Part shown: one piece after another, positions 1-11,215 of the stretch
Layout of the letters: every line of letters starts with the position of its first letter
How positions within the stretch are numbered: the first letter of the stretch is position 1
Assembly: GCA_029257745.1 (NCBI GenBank)
Contig: JARIAS010000060.1
Span: forward strand, 1 to 49,619
Direction: 5' to 3'
Length of the DNA stretch: 49,619 nt
Source: Candidatus Cryptobacteroides sp.
GTDB lineage: Bacteria > Bacteroidota > Bacteroidia > Bacteroidales > UBA932
Made by a program: the position numbers and the translations under genes
The notes under the pieces: model-generated
The model's database searches: none
The model's input: only the letters and a program-made list of their open reading frames with translations
Told to the model about the DNA's origin: nothing

Positions 1-2
1 CA

Positions 3-68
3 GTACCTACTGATGTCCAAAATAAATTATTAGCAGAATACATGGCTAATGAAGAAAAAGAGGACTAG
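3..68 (+). CDS. 3' end of a truncated CDS (...VPTDVQNKLLAEYMANEEKED*), product unknown
   Basis: Open frame from the window edge to TAG at 66-68, followed by a terminator-like hairpin. Confidence 0.5.
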   Translation, partial: VPTDVQNKLLAEYMANEEKED

Positions 69-119
69 TACCTAAACTATTTTACAATAGAATATAGCAA
101 AACAATTTAATATATTATA

Positions 120-158
120 AAAACAGGGTTAAGATAAAACAATCTTAATCCTGTTTTT
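120..158 (+). terminator. Rho-independent-type hairpin, probably bidirectional
   Basis: AAAACAGGGTTAAGAT / ATCTTAATCCTGTTTT inverted repeat with one G-T pair, followed by T-run; lies between convergent genes. Confidence 0.75.
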
Positions 159-187
159 TATCAAAGATGATATATGTCAATAAAAAA

Positions 188-2731
188 TTAACTTTTAGAT
201 TCTTTTTTCAAAAAAATCACTATTGCAAATAATAGCAAGACATACATAAGTATTGAAGCACAGCGAGATAAGCCTATACCTAGATCATATGAATGAGACT
301 TAAAGACAAAGCTTAAGCTATGCTCTCCCTTAGGCAGATTTACTCCCCTTAATATCCAATTGAGCCTAAATAAATCCAGCTCTTTATCCCCATCAAGATA
401 AACTTTCCAAGCATTAGGATAATAAATTTCTGAAAATACCGCTGTTCTATCACTCTCTAGATTAAAATGATACTCAAGCCTATTAGGTGTATATGAATCT
501 AGTACTATGCTATCCTGTGCCGATGACTTTACATCTTTAAGACAATATTGTGAAAAATCCTTAGCAACAACAGCCTGAGTAGAAAGATCAGCCCCGGAAA
601 GCAGGGCTATCTCCTCACGAGGATTATTTGCAACTAGGTAATCCTCTACAAACCAAGCATTTCCAAAGGCCTTAGCATTTGTCATAGCATAGCTGTCCCC
701 CAATATAATATACTTTGTATTCAGCATATTTAAGATCTGATAACTAGACATATCCAAGGCTTTCTTTGCCTTAATATCTGATATTAATTTAGAAATCTCA
801 TCAGATATATAGTACTCAATTAAATCCTGATACCTCTGCATTTTTACAGGACTATATCCACCTATACTCTTATGATAAAAACTTGTCTGCGAATCATTAA
901 AGACATCTCTTGTCAAATCTAAGACTCTATAATCCAAACTCTTATCCTCAAGTATACTCTTATCCACCTCCCTAAGAGGCGTAATCTTATTAAAACTACG
1001 CTCTGCAATAAAATGATCTGAGTTTAAATATCTTTTCCCAACAAGTGCTAGATTAGCAAAGATTAATAGAGCTAAAGCACTTAATATAATATATTTACGT
1101 TTTATACTATCTTCCTTTATAACGGCCTTATGTAATATAAATACCAAGAAAGCTGATAATAATATAAGAATAACAGATATAAGACTATCTTTAAATAGTA
1201 AATCTTTTCTATCCTGTATCAATGCTGCCCTAAAAAAATCTGGAATAGAAGCATCTGAATGCGAGCTAAAAGAAGCAAAGAAAATCATAGAGAGATATGC
1301 CAGAGCTATTAAAGATATGGATATAGCTAAAGATTTAAACAGCTTTTTCTTAAAAAAATTATCCTCATATTTTTCCTTAAGTATACTATTTAGTCCAATA
1401 AGACCCATAAGGGGAACAGTAATCTGCAATATAGTAAGAGACATAGATACTGTCCTAAACTTATTGTATAAAGGCAGATATTTAAAGACTAGCTCTGTAA
1501 ATATCATAAAATGAGAACCCAGAGCAAGTAATATTGCTAATATACTAGCTATCAATAAGTAATATTTTTCAAAGCCCTTATATAAGCCCCATGCGAGTAT
1601 AAATAGGAAAAGACTTATAGCCCCTATATACATTGGCCCTGCTGTAAATGGCTGAGGTCCCCAATATAGAGGCAGGGACTTTGCCAACTGGGCAGCAGAA
1701 CGTCTATCTCCTCCCTCTCTTATATAAGCCTGCACTGTATTTGAGTCCATGGATAATTCACTTGCTGAAGCTCCACCATTATAATTAGCTATAAATAGAT
1801 TAGGAATTTCCTCCCATGAATAAGACCAGGCAGTAGCATAATTTATATCTAAGCCATCCTTCTTTTTACCATCTTCACTAGCCAGTTCAGAACCTCCCCT
1901 CATAGTCTGATGAGAATATTCGTAGGTAGGTAACATATTATTGGCATTTGTTGCAATGGCAAGAAGCCCCATAATAAACAGTAAGCTAGAAACAAGGCTA
2001 AACCTTATTAGTAATTGCTTTTTATTTTTTTGAAAAAGTATCCATATAAACATGCTTGCTACATAGACAAACATAATAATGGCTAAATAATAAGAAATCT
2101 GTATATGATTGGCTTTCAGTTCAAAGCTACTTGCAAAGGCAAATAATACAGATGCAAATAATACTTTTGGTAAAATAGCTTTTATATCATTTGCTATCGT
2201 CTGCCCTATACTTTCACGAATAATCTGCCTGTAAGCATATGTGCATGCAGCCAAGACCCATGGTGCAAAGGCTATTGCTAGCATCTTGGTATTATGCCCC
2301 ACCTGTATTATCTGCATATTATATGAACAAAAAGTAATGGCTATCGCTCCTATAATAGCAACAAGAAAATCCAAGCCAAAGGCCAGACATAGCAAGAAAG
2401 CTCCTAATAAAGATATAAAAAGGTAACTAGCAGGCCTTGCACCCCATTGTAAAGCTCTAAATAAGGGCAGGGTATAATCTCCCTTATGATTGCCTGTAAT
2501 CATTATTGTTGGCATTCCTCCAAACATAGAATTAGTCCAAGTTGCGGGCTCATCAGAATGAGTAGCATTCCACAAATCTGCTTCTCTAGACATACCCCTA
2601 AAACCTCGTATATCACCCTGATCAACGACTTTTCCACTCAAGACTTGAGGTACATAGCCATAAGACAAGATTAGAAACAAAATAATAGCAATGACTGCAT
2701 ATAAGAGCTTTTTAATAACTGTATTCTTCAT
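188..2731 (-). CDS. YfhO-family multi-pass membrane protein
   Basis: 847 aa, many TM segments; N-terminal and C-terminal style of YfhO family (FSEIYYPNAWKVYLDG). Confidence 0.75.
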   Translation of the reverse strand: MKNTVIKKLLYAVIAIILFLILSYGYVPQVLSGKVVDQGDIRGFRGMSREADLWNATHSDEPATWTNSMFGGMPTIMITGNHKGDYTLPLFRALQWGARPASYLFISLLGAFLLCLAFGLDFLVAIIGAIAITFCSYNMQIIQVGHNTKMLAIAFAPWVLAACTYAYRQIIRESIGQTIANDIKAILPKVLFASVLFAFASSFELKANHIQISYYLAIIMFVYVASMFIWILFQKNKKQLLIRFSLVSSLLFIMGLLAIATNANNMLPTYEYSHQTMRGGSELASEDGKKKDGLDINYATAWSYSWEEIPNLFIANYNGGASASELSMDSNTVQAYIREGGDRRSAAQLAKSLPLYWGPQPFTAGPMYIGAISLFLFILAWGLYKGFEKYYLLIASILAILLALGSHFMIFTELVFKYLPLYNKFRTVSMSLTILQITVPLMGLIGLNSILKEKYEDNFFKKKLFKSLAISISLIALAYLSMIFFASFSSHSDASIPDFFRAALIQDRKDLLFKDSLISVILILLSAFLVFILHKAVIKEDSIKRKYIILSALALLIFANLALVGKRYLNSDHFIAERSFNKITPLREVDKSILEDKSLDYRVLDLTRDVFNDSQTSFYHKSIGGYSPVKMQRYQDLIEYYISDEISKLISDIKAKKALDMSSYQILNMLNTKYIILGDSYAMTNAKAFGNAWFVEDYLVANNPREEIALLSGADLSTQAVVAKDFSQYCLKDVKSSAQDSIVLDSYTPNRLEYHFNLESDRTAVFSEIYYPNAWKVYLDGDKELDLFRLNWILRGVNLPKGEHSLSFVFKSHSYDLGIGLSRCASILMYVLLLFAIVIFLKKESKS

Positions 2732-2759
2732 ATTATAAGACTATTCGTAATTTTATTCT

Positions 2760-4061
2760 TTAAGATTGTTGTATAAGACTATCCATAAGTTCTACCATCT
2801 TCTTTGTAAGATTTTTTCTAGAAAAAGCACTTACATCTCTCTTTCTTTCAACACTTTCAAAGCCATTAAATTCATTAAAACATTTATCTATAAAGTCCCT
2901 AATACCCTGTTTATCATCCCAATCAAAAACCTTTCCTGCTCCTTGTTCATCAAGTAGCCCCGACATTGCACTGTCTTTCATCCCTATACCTAGTATAGGC
3001 TTAGATGAAGCCAGATACTCAAAGAGTTTTCCAGGCAATATAGCCCTAGTTTCAGGCTCCTGCCTTACAGGAAGTATGAGCATAGAGGCATTTTTCAGCT
3101 CCCTTATAGCAAACTTGTGTTTTTGATAACCAAGATTTACTACATATTGTCCCAAGTTCTTTGACTCCAAATAATCCAATACTTCCTTGTCCGTATTACC
3201 TACAAGCCTAATTCTTAGCAATCTTGCAAAAAGGCTATCTTCCTGCAATTTTTCTGCTATTATATCCCATAAAACTTTAGGATTGCCATTACTTACAAGC
3301 AGACCTGTATGGCAAATATTAAAATAGGCATCTTCCTCAACAAGCTGAGCAAAGTCTTCTTCATCATAACCATTTGTAATTAGATGCACAGGTGTATCTG
3401 TCATCTTCTGAAAATCAGCCTGCACAAAGGGCGAGACAGCAACAACTGCACTTGCACTATCAAGTACGGACTTTTCTAATTTATGATAAATTTTCTCTAC
3501 AAAAGGTAGTAAAGGAAGGTGTTTAAAATAAAAAATCTTTGTCCATGGATCTCTAAAATCAGCTATCCACGGTATATTGAACTTTTTAGACAAACTCTTT
3601 GCTATAAGATGCATAGAATGTGGCGGACCTGTGCTCACTATTATATCTATCTTATTCTCTTTTAAATATTTAGATAAATAAGATACTGAAGGTAGATACC
3701 AAGTTATACGAGGATCCGGGATAAAAAGATTGGCCCTTATAGACAGAAATAGTCTTTCTTTCCAAGTTTTCTTCCCACCTGTTATAGGATTAATCTGCTT
3801 ATCGGAAGGTCTGCGTGATACCAGCCTATTATATATGCCATAAGGCTCAATAATAGCTTTCTTAATCACCTCAACATTAGATGGGACTTCTGCCTCCAGA
3901 CTAGGATCAATACTCGTAAAGCTAGGATTGGAAGGTGTATACACAACAGCTTTCCATGAAAACTGATGAAGATATTTTGCAAATTTTACCCATCTCTGAA
4001 CACCTGAACCCCCTGAAGGTGGCCAATAATATGATATTATCAGAACTTTTTTATCCATCAC
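2760..4061 (-). CDS. Glycosyltransferase, family 4/1-like
   Basis: Motifs SYYWPPSGGSGVQRWVKFAKYL, IVSTGPPHSMHLIA, LPGKLFEYLASSKPIL. Confidence 0.8.
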   Translation of the reverse strand: MMDKKVLIISYYWPPSGGSGVQRWVKFAKYLHQFSWKAVVYTPSNPSFTSIDPSLEAEVPSNVEVIKKAIIEPYGIYNRLVSRRPSDKQINPITGGKKTWKERLFLSIRANLFIPDPRITWYLPSVSYLSKYLKENKIDIIVSTGPPHSMHLIAKSLSKKFNIPWIADFRDPWTKIFYFKHLPLLPFVEKIYHKLEKSVLDSASAVVAVSPFVQADFQKMTDTPVHLITNGYDEEDFAQLVEEDAYFNICHTGLLVSNGNPKVLWDIIAEKLQEDSLFARLLRIRLVGNTDKEVLDYLESKNLGQYVVNLGYQKHKFAIRELKNASMLILPVRQEPETRAILPGKLFEYLASSKPILGIGMKDSAMSGLLDEQGAGKVFDWDDKQGIRDFIDKCFNEFNGFESVERKRDVSAFSRKNLTKKMVELMDSLIQQS

Positions 4062-4148
4062 TAAGCATTTAACGACTATGCAATCTTCAAAAGTACAAAA
4101 TTATTTTCTTAATTTTGCAGTAATAAGCATTGTATAAAATAAAAGATT

Positions 4149-6815
4149 ATGGCAAAAGAAGATACTCCAATGATGAAACACTTTTTTTCAGTAAAGGCTC
4201 AATATCCTGAGGCTATTTTACTGTATCGTGTAGGAGATTTCTATGAAACATATTCTGATGATGCCATAATAGCAAGTAAGGTACTGGGCATAGTGCAGAC
4301 AAAAAGGTCTAATGGCAATAATACAGGCATCCCTATGGCAGGATTTCCACATCATGCCATCGAAAGCTACCTGCCAAGACTAGTAAAAGCAGGCTACAAA
4401 GTAGCAGTATGCGACCAAGTCGAAAATCCTGCCCTCGCAGGGAAAAAACTTGTACAAAGAGAGGTTACAGAGTTGGTAACTCCCGGTGTAGCATTTAGTG
4501 AGCAGCTACTTGAACAAAAAGAGCATAACTACCTTGCCTGTATTTTCTCCATAGAAAAGAACTTTGGAGCAGCCTTTCTCGACGTATCTACCGGTAGTTT
4601 TCAGATTACTCAAGGCTCTTTTGATTATATAAACAATATTCTATCTGCACTTAAGCCAAAAGAGATTGTAATACCTAGAGAGTTAAAGAAAAGCTATCAA
4701 AGCCTATTTGGCGACAAGTATTACTACTCGACTCTAGACCAATGGTGCTTTGTTCAAGATGCTGCTGAAGACAAATTAAAGAAACAGCTAAATATTGATT
4801 CTTTAAAAGCTTATGCCATAGAAAAATATCCTCTGGGCATATCTGCGGCGGGTGCTATACTTGTATATCTCGAACAGACACAACATTCAGGATTAAAAAA
4901 CATTTGTGCGATATCCCGTATTGACGAGGGAAGATTTGTATGGATGGATAAGTTTACCATGAAAAATCTTGAGCTTTTCTCCTCAAATGACAATGGCACT
5001 GCCCTAATAAATATTATAGACAGGTGCTCTAGTCCTATGGGAGCAAGAATGTTAAGACAATGGTTAGCCCTTCCTCTTATAGATATTGAAGAGATTGCCT
5101 TCAGACACAATTTGGTAGAGAATTTCTACAATAATCAAGACAATAGAATTGAGCTCCAAAAGCTACTCTCTTCTATGGGGGATTTGGAAAGAATAATATC
5201 AAGGGTAGCAACAGCTAGAATAAATCCTAAAGAGCTATTGCAACTAGCCAGAGGCTTATCCTTAATACCCCAGATAATAGATCTATGTAAACAAAGCAAT
5301 AGCCCAAGCATAGATAAACTACTTGCTAAGATAGTTGATTGTAATGATTTGGTAAACAATATATTAAAAAGCATAGACCCTGATACTGCTATAAGTATAG
5401 GAAAAGGAAAGGTTATTGCTTCTGCTATAAATACTGAGCTTGATGAGCTACGCTCTCTAGCAAATGGAGGCAAGGCTTATCTAAACGAGTTACAAGCAAG
5501 AGAAAGTGAAAGGACTGGTATATCTTCTCTCAAAATAGGATATAACAATGTCTTTGGTTATTATCTAGAGGTACGAAATACACACAAAGATAATGTCCCT
5601 GAAGAATGGATTAGAAAGCAAACACTAGTCAATGCAGAAAGATATATAACAGCTGAGCTTAAAGAATATGAAGATAAAATATTAGGTGCTGAAGAAAAAA
5701 TATATCAAATAGAAGCTGAAATATACAATGCTCTCATACAATACGCACAGGGCTATATATCTACTATCCAGACAAATACCAAAATACTTGCTGAATTAGA
5801 TATAGTACTTGGTTTTGCAGAACTGGCTCAAAGCAACAACTATACTCGCCCAATAATGAATGAGGGCTATGGACTTGAACTAATAGAGTCACGCCACCCT
5901 GTCATAGAGACCCTAATGAAGGCAGGTGAGGAATATATTGCCAACGATATTATCTTAGATAAAGATAATGAGCAAATTATAATTCTTACAGGACCAAATA
6001 TGGCTGGTAAATCTGCACTGCTTAGACAGTCTGCACTGATTATAATACTTGCACAAATAGGCTCTTTTGTACCTGCTAAAAAGGCTACAATAGGCTATTT
6101 TGATAAGATATTTACAAGGGTGGGAGCATCTGATAATATCTCCAAAGGGGAATCTACCTTTATGGTAGAAATGCTTGAAAGCTCCATGATTTTGCACAAT
6201 CTATCGCAACGCTCACTTGTGCTATTAGATGAAATAGGCAGGGGGACTTCCACTTATGATGGAATGTCAATAGCAAAGGCCATAGTAGAATATATTCACA
6301 ACTATGGGAAAGGTGCAAAAACTCTATTTGCAACCCACTATCACGAGTTAAATGAGCTTGAAAATCAATATGATAGAATACATAATTATCATATAGCTGT
6401 AAAAGAAATGGACAAGAAGGTAATTTTTCTAAGAAAATTACTTAAAGGAGGCACTGCTCATAGTTTTGGTATACACGTTGCGAGAATGGCAGGTATGCCA
6501 AAAGAAGTGTTAAAGGCTGCTGAAGAAAATCTGAAGCAACTTGAACAAGCTCATAGTCAGATAAATCTGTATGGCGATAAGATAAGCTCATCAAGAGATA
6601 ATAAGTCTGGAACTAACACAGATTTTGTCAGGGATAAGGATAAAAAGAAAAACACTAAAGAGGAGAATAATATACAACTATCTCTATTTCAACTTGATGA
6701 CCCTACACTTTCTTCATTAAAAGAAAGACTAAGGAAGGTGGATATTAACCAAATCAATCCTCTTCAAGCCTTTGACCTTATAAGAGAGATGAGAAAAGAA
6801 CTAGGTATGGATTAA
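4149..6815 (+). CDS. mutS: DNA mismatch repair protein MutS
   Basis: Walker A TGPNMAGKS, LDEIGRGTSTYDG, N-terminal RVGDFYETY; C-terminal QLSLF clamp-binding-like motif. Confidence 0.97.
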   Translation: MAKEDTPMMKHFFSVKAQYPEAILLYRVGDFYETYSDDAIIASKVLGIVQTKRSNGNNTGIPMAGFPHHAIESYLPRLVKAGYKVAVCDQVENPALAGKKLVQREVTELVTPGVAFSEQLLEQKEHNYLACIFSIEKNFGAAFLDVSTGSFQITQGSFDYINNILSALKPKEIVIPRELKKSYQSLFGDKYYYSTLDQWCFVQDAAEDKLKKQLNIDSLKAYAIEKYPLGISAAGAILVYLEQTQHSGLKNICAISRIDEGRFVWMDKFTMKNLELFSSNDNGTALINIIDRCSSPMGARMLRQWLALPLIDIEEIAFRHNLVENFYNNQDNRIELQKLLSSMGDLERIISRVATARINPKELLQLARGLSLIPQIIDLCKQSNSPSIDKLLAKIVDCNDLVNNILKSIDPDTAISIGKGKVIASAINTELDELRSLANGGKAYLNELQARESERTGISSLKIGYNNVFGYYLEVRNTHKDNVPEEWIRKQTLVNAERYITAELKEYEDKILGAEEKIYQIEAEIYNALIQYAQGYISTIQTNTKILAELDIVLGFAELAQSNNYTRPIMNEGYGLELIESRHPVIETLMKAGEEYIANDIILDKDNEQIIILTGPNMAGKSALLRQSALIIILAQIGSFVPAKKATIGYFDKIFTRVGASDNISKGESTFMVEMLESSMILHNLSQRSLVLLDEIGRGTSTYDGMSIAKAIVEYIHNYGKGAKTLFATHYHELNELENQYDRIHNYHIAVKEMDKKVIFLRKLLKGGTAHSFGIHVARMAGMPKEVLKAAEENLKQLEQAHSQINLYGDKISSSRDNKSGTNTDFVRDKDKKKNTKEENNIQLSLFQLDDPTLSSLKERLRKVDINQINPLQAFDLIREMRKELGMD

Positions 6816-7303
6816 ATCTTAGATAAAATCTTATATTGAAAATCAAGCTTCTCTTTATCACTATGATAAATTGGCGATTGCCATGATAAACTCCACTTAT
6901 CTTCTTCAATGACAGGGAAAAAGGCATCTGCATCCTCTACTACCTTATATACAGATGTTAAATAAATCTTATCTATCAAGGGCATGGCTTCAGCATAAGT
7001 TGCTGCACCACCTATTACAAAGATTTTATCTTCACCCTCACACAAATCAAAGGCCTCTTGAAGTGATGATACAATTTCTATCCCCTGAGGTGGATTATCC
7101 CACTGCCTTTTTGATATGACTATATTTCTCCTTTTAGGCAATGCCCTACCTATCGAATAAAAAGTTCTATACCCCATTATTACAGGATAATTTAGGGTAA
7201 CTTGCTTAAAATACTTCAAGTCCTCAGATATATGCCACAGCAACTGGTTATTCTTACCTATTGCCCAATTATCTGAAACAGCTACTATACTTATCTTTTC
7301 CAT
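6812..7303 (-). CDS. folA: Dihydrofolate reductase
   Basis: ISIVAVSDNWAIGKNNQLLWHISEDLKYFK...VIMGYRTFYSIG; FVIGGAATYAEAM. Confidence 0.95.
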   Translation of the reverse strand: MEKISIVAVSDNWAIGKNNQLLWHISEDLKYFKQVTLNYPVIMGYRTFYSIGRALPKRRNIVISKRQWDNPPQGIEIVSSLQEAFDLCEGEDKIFVIGGAATYAEAMPLIDKIYLTSVYKVVEDADAFFPVIEEDKWSLSWQSPIYHSDKEKLDFQYKILSKI

Positions 7304-7317
7304 TATCTATCAAGGAC

Positions 7318-8112
7318 TTATACTGCAACATCTGCCTTAATAGCCGACTCTGGATTATATCCTTCTAGAACAAAATCCTCATACTTAAAATCAAAGATGC
7401 TTTTAACCTCTGGATTAAGTTTCATCTTAGGCAATGCCTTAGGCTTACGGCTCAACTGTAAGGCTACCTGCTCCATATGATTGAGATAAAGATGTGTATC
7501 ACCTGTCGTATGTACAAAATCTCCCGCTTCTAAACCACAGACCTGTGCAATCATCATAGTAAGCAGTGCGTAAGAAGCTATATTAAAAGGTACTCCTAAG
7601 AACACATCTGCACTACGCTGATATAATTGACAAGAAAGCCTGCCATCTGCTACATAAAATTGAAATAAACAATGACAAGGAGGCAATGCCATCTTATCAA
7701 CATCAGCAGGGTTCCAAGCACTAACAAGTAATCTACGAGAATTCGGATTGTTTTTAATCTGCTCTATCAGATTTGATAGTTGATCAACAGCCTGACCATT
7801 AGGGCTTTTCCATGAACGCCATTGAGCCCCATAAACAGGGCCTAAATCGCCATTTTCATCTGCCCATTCATTCCATATAGTAACATTCTTATCAAGGAGA
7901 TACTTGATATTAGTATCTCCTTTGATAAACCAAAGTAATTCGTATATTATAGATTTAAGATGCACTTTCTTTGTCGTCAGTAAGGGGAAACCCTCAGATA
8001 AATCATATCTAGCCTGATAGCCAAATACACTTTTTGTTCCTACCCCTGTTCTATCTTCTTTAACAACGCCCTTGTCTAAAATGTGCTGTAATAAATCTAA
8101 ATATTGTTTCAT
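7318..8112 (-). CDS. thyA: Thymidylate synthase
   Basis: [42 protein letters not shown], 264 aa. Confidence 0.98.
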   Translation of the reverse strand: MKQYLDLLQHILDKGVVKEDRTGVGTKSVFGYQARYDLSEGFPLLTTKKVHLKSIIYELLWFIKGDTNIKYLLDKNVTIWNEWADENGDLGPVYGAQWRSWKSPNGQAVDQLSNLIEQIKNNPNSRRLLVSAWNPADVDKMALPPCHCLFQFYVADGRLSCQLYQRSADVFLGVPFNIASYALLTMMIAQVCGLEAGDFVHTTGDTHLYLNHMEQVALQLSRKPKALPKMKLNPEVKSIFDFKYEDFVLEGYNPESAIKADVAV

Positions 8113-8117
8113 AATTA

Positions 8118-9161
8118 CTATTTCGTTGAAAATGCAAAGATAATCTTTTCTTTGTATTCTTGTTCTGGCGAAAGTTCTGTACTTGGGAACTCTGGTCTGT
8201 TTGGTGAATCAGGGAAATGCTGACATTCTAAGGCAACACCATAGTAATCCTCATAAGTCTGTCCGTATTTAGCTTTTGGACAACCTGATAACCAATTACC
8301 TGTATACACTTGTACACCAACCTGTGTAGTATGTACTTCTAATTTTATACCAGAAGTTTCTGAATAAAGTTCTGCAGCTTTTGCCAGCTTATCTTTCTCC
8401 CAATCTTTAATAACATAGCAAGCATCATAACCTTTACCATAGTTTAAAGCAGGAAAATCTTCTTTAATTCTTTCGCCTATCCTATGTGCTTGTCTGAAAT
8501 CCATTGGTGTACCTGCAACCTCTGCCATTTCTCCTGTCGGAATAAGAGTATCATCTGTTGGAAGATATTTATCTGCATTAAGTTGCAAAGTATGTTCTAA
8601 AATATCCCCTTTACCATTAAGATTAAAATAGCAATGATTAGTAAGATTGACTATTGTAAGCTCATCTGTGCTAGCTTTAAAGTCAAGCTCTAAGGCATTT
8701 TCTTCTGTCCACTTATAGCGAACGACTGTTTTCATATTACCGGGATAGTGAGCTTCACCTGTCTGAGCAAAATAACTAAACTCTACAACATCACCATCTA
8801 TTCTACTTTCCCATACCTGATTTTGAAAACCGTGAGAGCCTCCATGAAGATGATTAGGTCCATTATTTACCTCCAATTTATATTCACGATTTCCTAACTT
8901 AAAATGGCCTTTTGCAATCCTGTTCGCATAACGTCCAGGGCACTTTCCGGCACAAGGGCCATCAGCAAAATAAGAAAGAGCATCTTCATAGCCTAATGCA
9001 ACATCAACAAGCTCTCCAAGCTTATTTGGGACATTTATTGATACAATACCAGCACCAATATTAGACAATTTAACAGAAGCTCCTTTAGAATTTGTAACAG
9101 TATATAATAAGATGTTTTTACCCTCAGGACTTAGTCCCCATTTTTCTTCAGTAATAACCAT
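8118..9161 (-). CDS. galM: Aldose 1-epimerase
   Basis: [38 protein letters not shown]. Confidence 0.93.
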   Translation of the reverse strand: MVITEEKWGLSPEGKNILLYTVTNSKGASVKLSNIGAGIVSINVPNKLGELVDVALGYEDALSYFADGPCAGKCPGRYANRIAKGHFKLGNREYKLEVNNGPNHLHGGSHGFQNQVWESRIDGDVVEFSYFAQTGEAHYPGNMKTVVRYKWTEENALELDFKASTDELTIVNLTNHCYFNLNGKGDILEHTLQLNADKYLPTDDTLIPTGEMAEVAGTPMDFRQAHRIGERIKEDFPALNYGKGYDACYVIKDWEKDKLAKAAELYSETSGIKLEVHTTQVGVQVYTGNWLSGCPKAKYGQTYEDYYGVALECQHFPDSPNRPEFPSTELSPEQEYKEKIIFAFSTK

Positions 9162-9379
9162 AGCTTTTGTGTTTTAATTATGTTACTATCAAATATAATA
9201 AAACTTATTATATATTAAAACACTTATTAAGATTTTATGTACAATTCTTTTATTAAGGCTATAACTAATTACCCTAGACTAAAGCCTATGCTCTTTATTA
9301 CTAACTTAAAATAAGCACAATAAGTACGATAAGAGCAGAAAATTCTAGAATAAGGTCACAAGTAAATATCAATTAATAT

Positions 9380-11119
9380 TTAAGAAGCTTTTAACATCTG
9401 GGCTTCTGATATATTTATGATAAAATCACCCATTTTTTCAAGTTCTGAGACAATATCCATATAGAAAATACCTAATTGGTAATTATAATTCTCATTCTCC
9501 TCAATATTTACTATATGTTCTTCCTTTAGGCTATTACGAACTTCGTCGATATTATGTTCTATATCCTTAGATGCTGATATATCAGGAAGATGAACATAAG
9601 GGGAACTAAGATTTTCTATCATCTCTTTAAATGCTTCATCTACAAGAGACAACATATTATTTAATCGCTTCAATTTATCTTCATCAAAAGCATTACTATA
9701 AGCATTACGCCTAGATAAGATACGTCCAATAGCATCTGCACTATCACCTAAACTTTCAAGTTCGCCTATAACCTTATACATCATACGAATGCGTTCCGCA
9801 GCTCTCTCTGATATTTCACTTTGAGATACTTCATTAAGATAAGAGGCTATATTATATTCCATCTTGTCTGTTATATCTTCATATTTTGTAAGTTCCTCTC
9901 TTAATTTGGCAAATTTATGTTTATCATCCTCATTGATAGCCTCTCTGACATAAGAAAAGGCTGTATAACATATCTCTGAAAAATGAATAATCTCCTGCTT
10001 TGCCTCATCCAAAGAAAGCTCGGCAGTAGAAAGAGGGCCTCCTTGAATAAATTTAAGCTTGTAAACATCTTCCTTACCCTTAGGAGTAGGAACAAGCTTT
10101 GTTACAATCTTTGCAATTTGAGGAATAAACCATACTAAAATAACAGTATTTGCCGTATTAAATATTGTATGCAAACAACATACACCAAAGAGCATAGATT
10201 GTTTCAGTTCATCACTCATATCTCCGATAGAAGCGTGCATATCATGGAAGGCTACAACTGGATTAGGCAATCCCATAGCCTCAACTAATGTTCCGATAAG
10301 CGACATTAAAGGGCTAAATAAAATAAGGGCTAAAGCTACTCCTATACAGTTAATTACGGTATGAGCTAAGGCTGTCCTTTTCGCAGAATAATTGGCTACT
10401 GCGGCAGCTAAATTCGCTGTAATTGTTGTTCCAATATTTTCTCCTAAAACCATTGCAGCTGCCATCTCAAAATTGATCCAGCCATTTGCTACAAAGACCA
10501 TAGTAAGAGCCATTGCAGCACTAGAGGCCTGCAATATTACTGTAATCAATGTTCCTATCAGAGTAAATATAACCACAGAGAAAAAGCCATAACTTGTGAG
10601 GTTCTGCACTAGGGCTAAAGTATCTGGATATTGATTTAAATCAGGGACAGAATTTTTCATTGTAACTAAGCCTAAAAATAATAGAGAAAAGCCTAAAATA
10701 AACTCTCCTATATTTTTATTCCTATTTACCCTTGAATTATACAAGAAAAAGCCTATTGCAACTAAGGGGATTGCTATTGTAGCAATATCATAACTAAAGC
10801 CGAATAATGCAACTAACCATGCTGTGACTGTTGTTCCAATATGAGAGCCCATTACTACACCAATGGCATTTACCAAGCTTAAAAGTCCAGCATTTACCAT
10901 ACTTACAACCATAACTGTTGTACCGCTTGAAGATTGTATAAGAGCTGTGATAATTATACCTGTAAGTATACCCTTAAATCTTGTAGATGTCATTGACGCT
11001 AAGATATTTCTCATCTTATCCCCGGCTGCCTTTTGAAGACCTGAACTCATAAGGGTCATACCATATAGGAACATACACATTGCTCCTAAAAGTGTAGAAA
11101 TCTGTAATACTAGACTCAT
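9380..11119 (-). CDS. Na/Pi cotransporter family protein with C-terminal PhoU-like domain
   Basis: Repeated QSSSGTT / QASSAAMA motifs, GSHIGTTVTAW, LGENIGTTITAN. Confidence 0.92.
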   Translation of the reverse strand: MSLVLQISTLLGAMCMFLYGMTLMSSGLQKAAGDKMRNILASMTSTRFKGILTGIIITALIQSSSGTTVMVVSMVNAGLLSLVNAIGVVMGSHIGTTVTAWLVALFGFSYDIATIAIPLVAIGFFLYNSRVNRNKNIGEFILGFSLLFLGLVTMKNSVPDLNQYPDTLALVQNLTSYGFFSVVIFTLIGTLITVILQASSAAMALTMVFVANGWINFEMAAAMVLGENIGTTITANLAAAVANYSAKRTALAHTVINCIGVALALILFSPLMSLIGTLVEAMGLPNPVVAFHDMHASIGDMSDELKQSMLFGVCCLHTIFNTANTVILVWFIPQIAKIVTKLVPTPKGKEDVYKLKFIQGGPLSTAELSLDEAKQEIIHFSEICYTAFSYVREAINEDDKHKFAKLREELTKYEDITDKMEYNIASYLNEVSQSEISERAAERIRMMYKVIGELESLGDSADAIGRILSRRNAYSNAFDEDKLKRLNNMLSLVDEAFKEMIENLSSPYVHLPDISASKDIEHNIDEVRNSLKEEHIVNIEENENYNYQLGIFYMDIVSELEKMGDFIINISEAQMLKAS

Positions 11120-11215
11120 CTTTATTTATTGCTTTTTTCAGAATATTCGCAAAATTATAAAAAAAATAATAGATTTGCTTTCTGTTGTCTAAATGTTCTG
11201 ATATTTAATTACAAT

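Noticed and set aside
4811-6197. ORFs antisense to mutS (4811-5110, 5135-5473, 5955-6197)
   Set aside because: Fully inside a strongly supported mutS gene; no recognisable domains.
9180-9370. AT-rich spacer between galM and the Na/Pi symporter, checked for RNA genes
   Set aside because: No tRNA cloverleaf, strong hairpin or repeated structure could be supported by eye.
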